From the NCBI GenBank assembly GCA_900660155.1, contig CABFPE010000132.1, positions 754,465-818,464 of the forward strand: a stretch of 64,000 nucleotides of DNA. The letters are read 5' to 3'. The notes below the pieces were generated by a model that saw only the letters and a list, made by a program, of their open reading frames with translations, had not been told where the DNA came from and ran no database searches. This stretch comes from Hofstenia miamia (Eukaryota; Xenacoelomorpha; Acoela; Hofsteniidae). Numbering within the stretch: the first letter of the stretch is position 1; every line of letters starts with the position of its first letter. The translations under genes were made by a program, and so were the position numbers. Positions 1-11,195 of the stretch are shown here, piece by piece.

Positions 1-812
1 CTTGTGACAAGAGATTTGGCTAAACGGCAGACTTGGATGGGATAGAGATAGGTCGTGGATTAAGAGAGAAAATGAAAGAGGAGAATTTTTCTATCTCGGG
101 CTGCTTCAGATAGAGTTATAAGCGTTTTAATTTTTTTCTAGGGTCATGAAGCATTTTAAAAAATCCCGATCAGTTTAAGCTTAAAGAGAGTAACTCGTGT
201 GGTATTGCATGATAGAAATTTATGTTGTTGTTGAACAATATTTTGCCACTTCAAATTAGAGCGAAATGTAGAGTTTCTTTATTTTTGTTAGTGTATGTTT
301 TGGTGTCACATGGACATAGCACATCTAAAATTACTTAGAACTAACATGCAAGCCATACTCAGAAATGAAAATTACTTGAAGAATTTTGCACAGCACCTTG
401 TCCATGTAAGCTAAACATATTCATTTCAAGTTGTAGTAGCACAAATCAAGAGCGGGACACAGGTCAGTTTGCGATGTGCGCGGTCACCTTAAAAACTTGA
501 ATTACCTGTGCTAACTAAACTGCATGAATGCCTGCATCCCTGTAGTATACACTTGGCTCAATTGTGTATGTTTGAAATAAATGTTTTTAACTTTCAATTA
601 GTGTTCATAAATTTATTGGTTTAAATCAGCAAGTATTTTTGGTAACGGATCTCGTTTGAATCAGTCACATATTACTTATTAGTAAAGGAATTATTCAAAC
701 AGAAAATATCTCGACAAATGAGCTTGTGTCTAGACAGTATTTTCCCAAGCTTTGAATTATGGTCAGTTTTCCAATTATTATTAATTTGAAATTGTTGACA
801 CTATTTTTTTAG
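1..812. other. Left flank, probably intron of gene A
   Basis: No exon found. The part next to 813 resembles the sequence before the gene B exon at 35360, so it is probably intronic. Confidence 0.35.
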
Positions 813-1004
813 AATCTCCACACTTACTCAAAGTGAACCGTGGGAATTTATTCGTGGATCACATACCCCTGTGCTTTATGAGTGAAATTTTGAATCCCAT
901 CGACAACATTAAGGACGAAATCTCTAAGGATTCCGCTAGTTTTTGCAAGAAAATGGCACAGGAAATCAATCAAGAAATTCTTCAGAATAAATATGACCTT
1001 ATTG
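813..1004 (+). CDS. Gene A, internal exon (exon i) of unrecognised protein
   Basis: A 192-bp exon of the upstream member of a tandem gene pair. It follows a polypyrimidine tract and AG at 811-812. It opens with two bases that complete a codon (phase 1), then reads SPHLLKV and HIPLCFMSEILNPIDNIK and continues to a proposed donor GT at 1005-1006. The frame stays open to a stop near 1031, but similarity to the paralogue at 35360-35551 ends just after 1015, which suggests the donor is real. Its last base G plus AC of the exon at 3852 gives an Asp codon. The donor (G|GTTCAC) is weak. No ATG fits as a start, so at least one earlier exon lies left of the window. I do not recognise the fold or family. 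Confidence 0.6.
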
Positions 1005-1827
1005 GTTCACTTTACCTACATTCGAAAGCATAAATTTTGGTACCTAAGCTTTCAGGCACATCCATTAAACTTATAAATCAAAGATCTAAGATGCGTCTTA
1101 ACTAGGCGATTTAATTGGCTAGTCGTAATTAAGCAACGTAACAATTATCTTGACTGTTCGTGAGATGCGAAGTAATTTGTTGTTAGTATTAATTTTTCTC
1201 AACTGCGAGACATACAAGGGAATGCCAAACACTATCCACTTAGACTAACCAGCTTAAAATAACAATTTGGATAGGTATATTAAAATGAAGAAGGCTGGGT
1301 TTGATGATAAATATTTTGATAAAATACGTTTTAGGGGTATTTACATTCTTACATGCTCATGCTATTCTATATGAATTGTGTTCGATTTTTGCAAATAGTC
1401 TGTAAAATATGTTGGAAACTACAAAATTGTTCGTAGAACGAAAGTAGGGCGAAAAACATGAAATAATTTGCTAAAGAATTTTTTTGAATTACTTAAGTTT
1501 TTTTTGATGAAATGCCATAATACACTAAAATCTTTAAAATAAATTCTTCTACACATTTGAGGACAGAATAGCTGTTTTATTATATGGTACAAAATATTTC
1601 TGTAGATATTAATTTATTTGCTGGAATTCTTGAAGCTGATTGGGATCGTGTGCATTTGCACAAATTTGCATAGATTAAAAAAATTTTTGTTTCTTTTATG
1701 ATAGTAAAAGTCTAACTTGCTATCAATAATTCTGTAAAAGATCATATTATTAACATTAAAATTCACTAGTCAAAATTAATTCTGAATTGTCTTTCCTGTA
1801 CCCTAAGTGCTCAAACGTTTTTGCCAT

Positions 1828-1863
<36 letters not shown>

Positions 1864-3851
1864 GGGTTGGTTTCAGGACAGGATAAATCAAGTTAAAAGA
1901 CAAAACAGGATAAAACAAACCAAATTTTTTCAACAGGATAAAAACAGTACAAGAATATTACGTCAGCTTCACATTTCTGTTGCCAGTTTTGGAAAAGTGT
2001 ACTACCAGCAACTGTTCACTTAGAACTGATGAATAAGATGCAATAATAAAACTCCAATATATGTCATATTTTTGTGCCATAAACCCCGAAATATTCTGTA
2101 ACAAAATGCAATAACAAATCCAGCTGTAAAATAAAAATCTAGAGGAAACATCATATTTTTACTATTTATTAATTTGGACAGCACAACCCAAAGAAAATTT
2201 GTTCAAGATATTCAGTTTTTATTCATTCTCTCCAATATCATCACTTCTAGGACCAAAAAGAATCGTTTTACTAAAACCAAGGTTAGTGAGACACACCGGA
2301 ACTGATTCAAATGCTATACCCCATGTTTGCCATAAACAAGCTAGTTGAATTTTTTAAGTGTTTTTGCATCACTCCAAACTGATTCCTCAAATATTTTTAA
2401 ATTCTCTGACAATACGATGTGCTTCTAATCAGTTCTTAAGTGCAGAAATGGCGGATTCAGGCTGGCAGAAAATTCTCTAAATTTTCAACAAAGGTATCTT
2501 CATTAAACAACTTTTTGGCATTTTGGACAGTTATCCCTTCATCCTGCAATTCACTGACACACTTGTAAATACCAGGGAAATGCTTTGCTATGAAAATAGT
2601 GTAATGGCTGAAATGAATTGTTCTCAGGCCATGACCCAGCAAGTAACTCAACATCACATTGTTTGGTGGACTTCAAATCAACATCGATATACGACATTAT
2701 CACTGCTTGTAAAATGAATTCCCTTTGTTACTGTGACAGACATTCCTTCAGAGCAATTTTTCTTGAATGCTGATTTGTATTGCACTAATATTGATGATTG
2801 ATTCCTGATGAAGGCATTAAAGTACAATGCACTCTAAAGAACTGATTGAAGAACAATTGACTCTGTTTGTTATTCAAACTTCATGGTTAAAATATTTCAC
2901 CTACTTTTCTGTTTTTAAATATTTTTGTATGTATATATATATATTCCACTTATGATTTTTAATTATTCTAAAAACACTCGATTTAAGATTCAAATATACT
3001 GTTTTGAGAAAAATTGTGTGGGTTATTTTTACGTTTTTCAGTAGTTTATGATTCTTATAAGAACTCTTTAATGCATCATTTTCAAATAAATTTTTGTAAA
3101 TTTAAAACTATTATTTGCTTTGGATAGGTACATAAATTTTTTTTCTATTAAAAAATAACTTATTGAACCTCCAATGCAACCGCTAACTGCTAAATGAACT
3201 TAAGTATTTTATTGATAATAATTTAACCCAGGCATTTTATGCAATTTGTGATTGTTTCTATAAACATTTTTAAACACCCATAACTCGCTAAATAATAAAG
3301 ATGTCTCAAATCTGAATGAGAATTGTCCCTTTCATTCTCATTTTTAATTCCCGCCCGGTCGCAACGACCTCTGACCTTGTGCACGGAGTAGAAACACAAT
3401 AATTGATATTAGCTATTTCTGTTATGGACTTTCGAGCACTTTATTATCTGAAAATTAGATATAGGTAAAATGTGAAAGTTTTTGCAAAAATAGTATTTTC
3501 CATTGAAAAAAATTAATGATTACATATACTTCAAGCACAGAAATAATCTACATCACAAACGTTCACCATAACTCAAGAAAGACACTTCTCATAAATGTGT
3601 TCAAATCCCAAGCTTCCTACCAAATTTCCTAATAGCCTTTAAAAAAAATTTCTAAATATGTGGACCAAAACGGTTTTATCTTTAAAGATACAATAGGCAG
3701 TTTGGGGTTGAATTAGAAATTATAGATAATTAACTCTACATGTAGTATTTGCAAACGTCAAAATGAAGCCATTGCCTTAGTATGCAACCTTGACTATTTT
3801 ATTAAGAAGTCAATTGCTTGTAGATTGAGTAATTAAAGTGAACTAATAAAG
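1005..3851. other. Intron between gene A exons i and j
   Basis: AT-rich intron sequence with a (TA)n tract at 1832-1862. The last ~400 bp are similar to 37540-37894 in gene B. A 66-codon minus-strand frame at 2457-2657, continuing in shifted frames to about 2830, looks faintly protein-like (HFPGIYKCVSEL) and may be a decayed transposon fragment; I cannot name it. Confidence 0.4.
1832..1862. repeat. (TA)n microsatellite
   Basis: About 15 uninterrupted TA units. Similar tracts occur at 4035-4062, 15823-15875, 17530-17564, 26561-26591 and 63041-63070. Confidence 0.95.
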
Positions 3852-4002
3852 ACTACAACACAATTGAGTTGAGATTCATTCCAAAATCTAGTGAAGAGCT
3901 ACGATTCGATTTTGAATACGTCAGAAAATCTCGACGAAGAATTGTTCCCTTTCATCTGCTAAAATTCAAAACTCACTTTGTAAAAGACGATCTTAACCAA
4001 AG
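3852..4002 (+). CDS. Gene A, internal exon (exon j)
   Basis: A 151-bp exon with 49 complete codons between AC (after AG at 3850-3851) and AG before the strong donor GTAAAT at 4003. It reads YNTIELRFIPKSSEEL, then FDFEYVRKSRRRIVPF and ends FVKDDLNQ. It is strongly charged and basic around RKSRRR. The second copy at 37895-38045 has the same length, phase and splice sites. Differences include several silent third-position changes (CCC/CCA, CAC/CAT, TTC/TTT), as expected for coding sequence under constraint. The acceptor has a poor pyrimidine tract. It exits in phase 2, and AG plus the leading G of the terminal exon gives Arg. The family is unknown. Confidence 0.65.
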
Positions 4003-4034
4003 GTAAATTTCATCTAGTTACAGCAAATGATATC

Positions 4035-4062
4035 TATATATATATATATATATATATATATA
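4035..4062. repeat. (TA)n microsatellite in the intron of gene A
   Basis: Lies 33 bp after the exon j donor. The corresponding site in gene B (about 38074) has only a short TATATAA, so the tract expanded in one paralogue after duplication. Confidence 0.9.
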
Positions 4063-5369
4063 ACACTAATATTAAGGCGTTGTAATTGGTAGTAGTTTTC
4101 TGAATATTTCTGTTTGGTTTGCAGGATTCCGTTTATTGTATTGCAATAATATTGTTGCGAAAAAATTTGGACAATAAATTATTGCAATATTGAAATTTTT
4201 GACACTAAATAATTGCAATTATTGTACAATATTTGAATTTTTGTACAATATTTCAACTTGTATAACTAATATCTTAATTACTGTGGTAACAGTAACATTG
4301 GCAGCTGGTGGTTTTCTAGTGTAAAATATCCGGGGCCACAGAATTTGTAGCGTGAAAAATAAAATGAAATGTCAGCAAATACAGTGCTGTCTCGATAACC
4401 ATGTGAGTTTGTCGCGTTGTGTCTAGCAAAAATGAACGCCATCTGCATTCAACATTCAGCAATTATCTGAGCTACCATGCTGATTTGTTTACTCAGTTCT
4501 TTAATTGCCATGGTTTTGAAAGATTAGTGAGGAGGGCTTTGATTTAACAAGGCAAGCTGTTTTTTTCCTTTTGAGTAAAGCTAAACAATGTGCAAGAATA
4601 TGCTACCACAAGACAACACGTATTTAATGTAAGTTGGTTCAAAAAATACTCTTTATTTCAAAGACATGCCTCAAACTGATTTTCCCGTTCTTTATGATGC
4701 AAAATGACCACACAAAAAATTTCAGCTCAAAATATTGATGTTTAGGGGTCGCGCAAATTGATTATTTATCAATACATTGATATTTCACAAAATTGTGATT
4801 TTGAGCCTCTAAATATCAATTTTCAGGTATAGCTACTATTAGTAATGGATATAAATGTGACCCCAAGGAATCATAAAACACTAATGAATTATTGCAAAAG
4901 TATTGATTTATTGATTTTTATACAATTTATCGATTTTTATCAAATTTATTGATTTTTGACATAGATGGTGGAACAAACGAATTTCTAATTTCTGCTGCTA
5001 GCTCTGCTCTGTTTTGCTGTCTTACACGTCTAACAACAGTGCTAGGCGACAAAACTAAATCACTTACATTTGCTGAAGAATTTAATGATTTTTTAAACAA
5101 AATATTGCTATTATAATCTTTATTCGACCATTTTTTCGAAGATATATCATAAATGATTTTCTAATAACTTTATTTTGTGATTTTAGGATGCACTCTGTAC
5201 TTTCTTGATTGGTTTCAATAAATGTATCAAATTGTAGAGGTACAGACAGTGCATAGTAATCGTCTAGACGTCTAGACTCCAGGCCTGTCTGTCTCATTTT
5301 ATTGATCGGTTTTGCTCCTTTTAAGGTCTGCTACTTGCCTAATAAACTGTGTTGTGTCCTATGCAGGTA

Positions 5370-5515
5370 CCAGGTGGCCAATTTAATTCCGTTTTTCATT
5401 TTTCATTTTGATAATTTGGAAAGATTAAATGAAAATTGCAATTGAAAAACGGAAATAACCATTTTTCATTTTTGCTTTTCAAATTTCATTTTGAAAATTT
5501 GAATTGGCCACCTGG
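5370..5515. mobile_element. 146-bp MITE with TA target duplication
   Basis: Ends CCAGGTGGCCAATTTAATTC and its near-exact reverse complement GAATTGGCCACCTGG, flanked by TA at 5368-5369 and 5516-5517. The interior is AT-rich and itself partly palindromic, with repeated TTTTTCATTTTT. Tc1/mariner-type non-autonomous insertion. Confidence 0.8.
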
Positions 5516-5540
5516 TATCTGCATAGTGTACATTAGAAAA

Positions 5541-6430
5541 TGGCAGAAACACAAGGTTCAGCACAAAAGTCTGGCTTATTGGTCAACCTCTGGGGGAGCT
5601 TCCACCAAGCCAATTGCTCACTAACCGACATGTGATGCAACATTTTTTCTTTGTGCAGCAGCAACGAACAATGGTAAGAACTGATGATATCGTGAAAGAA
5701 ACAATGCAGTCAGTGTACAAGATATGGGAGAATGCTGGTATTTCTACGATCTCTGAGTAGCTATGTCACAGGCAACTTGCTAAACTACATGATGAGTAAA
5801 CCACGTTGAAAAAAAGCCGTAACCTGCAGACTGAAACAGAAGACAGAAAGCGCAATGCATTTGAAGTATTTCTGGATAAACTATTTGTTATAGCAGCAGT
5901 TGATGCTGAAAACATTATTTTGAAGGACAAAGGATGCGAACTGAAGAAGCCAAGAAAGAAGTCACGGTGTTTTGGAAGACCAAGGAACCACTAGAACTAT
6001 GCAAATGTCAACTGCTGATCTAAAAATGAAAGCAAAATACACAATAAAGATAAAACGGGAGAATAAAAACGAATGCAAAATGAAGTTAATGACAGTCGTG
6101 ATGACACTGCTTTGATAACTTTGTCTGATACTGAAGATGATTCCAATGACTGTTCACACTAAAAATTCAAAAGAAATCATTGGAAGAATACATTACAGTG
6201 AAAATTCCTCGAAAAATAATGAAATCTGCATTAACAGAAATTGCAGGCAGACAAGAACTTCTCAACGTGAATTTTCTCATCTGTGGCTGCAGTAATTAGT
6301 ACTTCTTCAGCAAATGTAAGTGATTTTGTTTTGTCTCCTAGCACTGTTAGGCGTGTAAGATAGCAAAACAGAGCTGAGCTAGCAGCAGAAATTAGAAATT
6401 CGTTTGTTCCACCATCTATGTCAAAAATCA
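5541..6430 (+). pseudogene. Decayed transposon-associated ORF, N-terminal part
   Basis: Plus-strand remnants in shifted frames. A possible start at 5541 is followed by KKSRNLQTETEDRKRNAFEV, then FLDKLFVIAAVDAENI near 5806-5994. Near 6210-6420 come KIPRKIMKSALTEIAGRQ, SSANVSDFVLSPSTVRRVR (then a stop) and QNRAELAAEIRNSFVPPSM. This order matches an uncharacterised transposon-borne protein family that I recall from many invertebrate genomes (Arg-rich helix before a His-Trp-Asp-Gly-Lys region). The catalytic part after PPSM is missing, replaced by the AT-rich arm. It is dead: there are several stops and frameshifts. Confidence 0.5.
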
Positions 6431-6739
6431 ATAAATTTGATAAAAATCGATAAATTGTATAAAAATCAATAAATCAATACTTTTGCAATAATTCATTAGT
6501 GTTTTATGATTCCTTGGGGTCACATTTATATCCATTACTAATAGTAACTATACCTGAAAATTGATATTTAGAGGCTCAAAATCACAATTTTGTGAAATAT
6601 CAATGTATTGATAAATAATCAATTTGCTCGACCCCTAAACATCAATATTTTGAGCTGAAATTTTGTGTGTAGTCATTTGGCATCATAAAGAACGGGAAAA
6701 TCAGTTTGAGGCAATCGAATAGATCAATCTCAGTATGGA

Positions 6740-7804
6740 GATGCACATAATTTGCTACTTTAACAATTCTATGGAAAAATAAATTACTTGTAGATTTCTT
6801 ATTGAGATATTTTTACGTGAAAAGGGTTTTGGTTGATCTTCTTGTTGAATTGCGAGGAATGAAAATATCGATGAAATCTTTGTAATTTAAATCTACTTTA
6901 TGGTTTAAAAGTTTGTAGAGGTAAAGCAGATCTGAGATTTCTAAATACAAAGAAATAGGCAATATGTTCAGTTTTAATAGTCTTTCCTTATATTTTCCAA
7001 GTGGTAATATCCATTTTGTACAGCGTCTTTGCAGTTTTCCAGGTATGTTAAGATTTGAGGAAATGCAATACCATATTCGAGAAGCTATGTCAGCTTAGAT
7101 TTTATCAGTGTTAATATGTCAATTTTTGTTCGAAGATTGGTGTTAAAAGGAATATTCCGCTTAAATAAAGGAATGTATCATTAGCTGTTTTAAATTGTTA
7201 AGGATATGGCTGTTCCATGACATATTTTGGAGACATAAACTCCAAAGTCTTTAACAGAATCTGAAGAATTTATAGTATTTTCCATTATTTGCATCGAGCT
7301 TGAATCTTGTAAAGAAAATAATTGAAACTTATTAACATTGAACTTCATTTCATTGTTATAGGCCCAATTTTGAATGACAGCAAAATTTTATTTAATTAGT
7401 GATAGAGATGTAGAGCACAATTTCATATCAACTGCGAAAAGGTAAGGAATAGAATTTAAACAATATTTTGGTAGATCATTGATATATAAATAGTAATGGG
7501 CCCATTATAGACCCTTGTGGAACTCCACTTGGAAAATTTCGATAATTAGATGGTACTCCATTAACAAAAACGCTTTGCTTAAGCTCAGATAAATAAGATG
7601 ATAGCAATTTCATCAAATTTAGTGGGATATTAAACACATCAAATTTAAGAACAAGTTAAAATGATTTACTTTGTCAAAAGCCTTAGCGAAGTCATTGTAG
7701 ATCGGCTTTTGAAGAAATCATGCTGAGAAAAGATATAAATTCCATGATGATAAGAGATAAAATATCGTAAAGAATCTTTTCAAAGGCCAATGGTAGTTTA
7801 GGTA
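6740..7804 (-). mobile_element. Non-LTR retrotransposon, 3' half (RT palm to C-terminus), dead
   Basis: Minus-strand translation gives the RT signature SGVPQGSIMGPLLF (around 7480-7540), then LPFAVDMKLCS near 7430, where family members have an FADD catalytic box. The second position is Val here, so one catalytic Asp is lost. Further on come KLQRRCTKWILPLGKYKERL and LNILPISLYLEISDLLYLYK (about 6900-7060), the thumb/C-terminal part. There are several frameshifts. It is CR1/jockey-like. The continuation lies at 8918-9660, and the two parts are separated by a DNA transposon. Confidence 0.75.
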
Positions 7805-8141
7805 GAGGGTATACCATAACTTCGACGCGGCTTTTGATCTACGATAAGTTACAGTTTAGATTCATATATCGAACTACTGCTATCAATATATTTTCTATAC
7901 GTTCTGAAAAATTGTCTCACACAGTCTTTAGCATTATTAATGATCTATTTTGTATTCTTTTAACGTATTAATAATTGCATTCATTTTTTTAGAAATATCG
8001 ATTTTAGAATGTAATTTTTAATTGTTCGATATCTTGGGTAAGTGAGATTTAAATCATTGATGTAAGGTCCGATAGATTGAAATAACATAAATTATTGAAC
8101 GATTCAAAATGTCCGATTACGACAAAAACTGATTCTTATTA

Positions 8142-8408
8142 TTGACAATTAAAGGAATGCCTTTTACATCCCCAACTGTTCCTCGTGAAATAAAGACAGC
8201 AACAGAGCGTACCGTTGTTCATGTTCGTGTACATCACTATCGTTGCCAAGGTCACTTAGCCTATGTTATCAAGAAAAATCTTCTGGAGGTTGATGGCTGT
8301 ATCGTCTCAGAAGGCGCAATAAAACGTCTTTGTCCTGTTTGTTTCAATGGTGATGATGACGAATTTGAAAGGATGCTGTTGGAATTGAATGACGATTTTG
8401 ATGAGTGA
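8142..8408 (+). CDS. 88-codon ORF carried inside the TA-flanked transposon, unknown
   Basis: Opens with TTG at 8142 (first ATG at 8157) and ends TGA at 8406. Composition is less AT-rich than the surroundings. The product has RVHHYRCQGHLAYVIKKNLL, then IKRLCPVCFNGDDDEFERML and an acidic tail. The C-x5-H and CPVC residues could be zinc ligands. No domain is recognised. It may be the last exon of a captured host gene, a remnant of an element-encoded protein, or chance; the codon texture and Cys/His pattern favour a formerly real coding sequence. The stop is followed almost directly by the nested MITE. Confidence 0.4.
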   Translation: MTIKGMPFTSPTVPREIKTATERTVVHVRVHHYRCQGHLAYVIKKNLLEVDGCIVSEGAIKRLCPVCFNGDDDEFERMLLELNDDFDE

Positions 8409-8438
8409 TAATGAATGATTCGATGTCTATATTAATTA

Positions 8439-8762
8439 GAGGTGTGCGGGGTGCGGATTCGGCCGCGGTGCGGGTGCGAGTATAGAAATTAGGCTTGCGG
8501 TGCGGTTAAACTGCAGAAGCCACGCGCAGTGCCCGTAGCTTCCAATTTTCACAAACAAATCAAATTTTGTAGCACCATCTAGGGATAACTAATGTTTTGA
8601 ATATGTTGTTCCTTTAATTACATCGATTTACTTAGTTGAAATTAAATTCAAAGTTAACTGATTATTGTTTTTTGCGGTGCGGTGCGGTGCGGTTGCGAGT
8701 AGATTCCTTGCGGTGCGTTGCGGGTAAGAAAATTCGCATGAAACTGTACCAGTGCACACCTC
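8439..8762. mobile_element. GTGCGG-rich hAT-like MITE
   Basis: Inverted termini GAGGTGTGC...GCACACCTC, and subterminal clusters of GGTGCGG/GTGCGGTGCG motifs at both ends (8446-8520 and 8673-8735) that stand out in an AT-rich background. Such G+C-rich subterminal repeats with GTGTGC ends resemble hAT-type non-autonomous elements. I could not see a clean 8-bp target duplication. Confidence 0.6.
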
Positions 8763-8917
8763 AGATGTTAATTGCTTTTAGATGCACATATACCATGTGA
8801 ATATATAACCTTTTGTATCAATATGATTTCTTTTCATTAAACAAATGAGTCGAAAATATGTCGGTTTGAATCATTTAACGTTAATCGAAAACCGTGTCGA
8901 AGTTACGGTACACCCCT

Positions 8918-9660
8918 TAGAATACTGATAGGGCGGTAATTTGTAATTATATTTGTAGATCCTGACTTATGAATTGAAATTATGTTACTCAATTTCCATT
9001 CAGAGGGACAAGCACAAGTAGTTATTACGGATTGAAACAATTCTATAGATTTATGGGGTTCACTAGTTGAATAGTTTAAATTGTTCAAATTTACTAATGA
9101 ATTTTTAAAGATTGTATTTTCTTCTAGCAGTGTTTGCTTTGCTTAGTAGGTGCATTGAATGAGAGCTCATATAAGCAGGATTTGATTTCCTTTTTAAGCG
9201 CTTTCTTATAATATACGTAGATATTATAGAAAATAGATCTTGATACCAATATTATATGAAATTTGGGTCATCTAGTGGAAACTTAAATGAAAATAAAGAC
9301 ATTGATAATGCTAATTGTAAATCTTCTTTGTTTGCTGAAAACAATGAAAATGGAGAGTCATTATAGGTTGTATATGGGTGCTACAGTTGGAATTTACTAT
9401 TGCCTAAATCTAGCCTAAAATAAATAATTGAATGACCAGAGAAACTTTCTGTTGGACTGATAACTTTCATTATAGAAACTGTATCGTTGTTGACGTCTAG
9501 ACTATGACCATTGACGTGAGTAGAGAAGTTAATAAATTTAGTTAAACCAGTTTCAATAAAAGAATCGAGTAATTGAGAGTCAATTTGTAAATGGAACTCA
9601 TTTGTATCTAATCAGCATCAGGAAAATTTAAATCGGCACAAAATAATTTATTTATCCAAA
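8918..9660 (-). mobile_element. Non-LTR retrotransposon, 5' part (endonuclease end and RT start), dead
   Basis: Minus-strand fragments read ILFCADLNFPDADQ near 9630 (degenerate GDFN-type endonuclease motif), then SFSGHSIIYF near 9440 (endonuclease SDH box with Asp replaced by Gly). The RT start follows at 8903-9088 with CPSEWKLSNIISIHKSG and TNYRPISIL. It reads on across the transposon insertion into 7804-6740. It is 5' truncated and mutated in both enzymes. Confidence 0.75.
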
Positions 9661-9704
9661 AGTATAGAATATTGATGTTAAGATCACAATAAATTAGAGT
9701 AGAT

Positions 9705-10032
9705 CAGGGTTTTCGAGTCAAGTTCGAGTTAGTCGTTCCGAGTTCGAGTTTTTACGCTTCGAGTTCGAGTTCGAGATTTTTTAAAGAAAATTCCCGGTTT
9801 GATTGAGTTTTTTTCTAATTCCGAGTTTTTTTAGAGTGAAAAATATTTATTTTACAATAATTCCCAGCTTCGTAAGCTAAAAAAGAAACTGAAACTTAAG
9901 AACATTTAATTTTTACGCTATTTTCAAGTGGATTTTCGATCGAGTTCGAGTTTAATGATTTCTATTCCGAGTTTTTCCGATCAAGTTTTACGAACTCATT
10001 CGAGTTTTTAACATTCCGAGAGAAAATCCCTA
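9705..10032. mobile_element. GAGTTCGAGTT-rich hAT-like MITE
   Basis: Begins CAGGGTTTTCGAG and ends with the inverse CTCGGAATG.../GAGAAAATCCCTA. Repeated TTCGAGTTCGAGTT and TTCCGAGTTTTT motifs cluster near both ends. This is the usual structure of a hAT-type non-autonomous element. No convincing target duplication was seen. Confidence 0.55.
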
Positions 10033-10035
10033 TCA

Positions 10036-11193
10036 TGTCTTTTTAGATTGTAGCTAACTTTTATCGTGAGTTATTAGCGCTTAATATTTAAGAAAAAATC
10101 ACAGATTGTAAAAACTCCCTGGGCTAATTAGGGTTATATATTCTTTTGCGCGATTTCCCAAATATTTTTTCTTGTAATATATGTTATCAAAGCTATTTAT
10201 TCGTGAAAATTTCAAGGAAAATCAACAACAAATAATGAGAATTATTTGTCAAGAAGCTAGATGTTTAATAAGTGAATTACAATGACTGAACCTGTCAATG
10301 CCCGGTGCGTGTATTAAGTGGGACACTCAAATTTTAACCCAACCATTCAAATTTTTGGACCATTGGGGGGAGGGGGGCATTCATTGATAATTTTACAGCT
10401 ACAATAGTAAAAACTAAGCAGCCCAAATTAATACTTAGGAATGCAAATTCAAATAATTGAATGTTGACTTAGCCTAAATTGGTAAAATGGGGATATAAAA
10501 GCTTTTTCTCTCAATCGAATTGAATTTGATAAATTTAAAATATTTTTAGTTGTTTAGCAATTGTAATTAGGCTTTATTTCAATTTTTTAATATAAATGAA
10601 AACAAATATGATAATTTGGAAAATATACTTCAAAGAGATTTTTTTGGAATGATTTTCACACACCCTTAAATGCTATTTTCATAATGTCAGAAAAACTACA
10701 AATAATGAGTACTTCAATATGCAAGATGATTCCGAAATACTTTTTCTGTTTTATAAAACAATTCGTTTTTCTTTCAATTATTCCTCACTAACTATTACAG
10801 TTTATACATTTCTTATATTAAATTGTTTCAAAATTTGGCCCAAATCCAACCAAGCATCAAAAAGCGGATTGCGTTGAAATGATAAAGAATATTGTAGCTC
10901 CACAATATAATATCTAGTTTTGTAGCGAGAAAATTCTGGTTGTGGACAACGCCTAAATTATAAAACATTTCAATCGTTTTGAAAATGAAATTTGTAATAT
11001 CACGATATTAAATTCGGTTCCATACTCATAGCCAAAGCCAATGCCAAAATCTAGTGATGTTGACTAATGTTCTATGGATGGCGATTGCCTTCATGATCCG
11101 ATTAAGATCTGTGCAAGTGAAGGAGGGTAACAGAAATGTAATTCTAAGGTGTTTAGCATCAAATTATTCAAACTTCTAAAAAATAAGGATATT
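10036..11193. other. Intronic AT-rich sequence, no feature seen
   Basis: Intron of gene A. Apart from a short G-run near 10370, I see no exon, repeat or structured element. Confidence 0.4.
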
Positions 11194-11195
11194 TA

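Larger units (their letters stand above)
4668..6712. mobile_element. Foldback-type element with ~410-bp inverted arms
   Basis: The left arm (4668-5080) and right arm (6303-6712) are long, highly similar inverted copies starting GCCTCAAACTGATTTTCCCG and ending at TTTGCTGAAGAA. The arms carry TATTGATTT-rich sequence plus the start of a coding segment. The ~1.2 kb centre holds a decayed plus-strand transposon ORF (5541-6430) and a separate 146-bp MITE. The structure could be a foldback transposon or two inverted partial copies of one element. Confidence 0.75.
7805..8917. mobile_element. 1.1-kb TA-flanked DNA transposon inserted in the retroelement
   Basis: Imperfect ~26-bp terminal inverted repeats: GAGGGTATACCATAACTTCG at the left, and reverse complement AGGGGTGTACCGTAACTTCG from the right end. 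Both ends are followed by GACxCGG and flanked by TA (7803-7804 and 8918-8919). It interrupts the RT domain directly after NYRPISIL. There is no recognisable transposase; it carries the ORF at 8142-8408 and a nested MITE at 8439-8762. Confidence 0.75.

Noticed and set aside
2457-2657. 66-codon minus-strand ORF as a gene
   Set aside because: No splice sites or family features; the protein-like texture is weak and neighbouring frames are broken. Kept only as a possible remnant.
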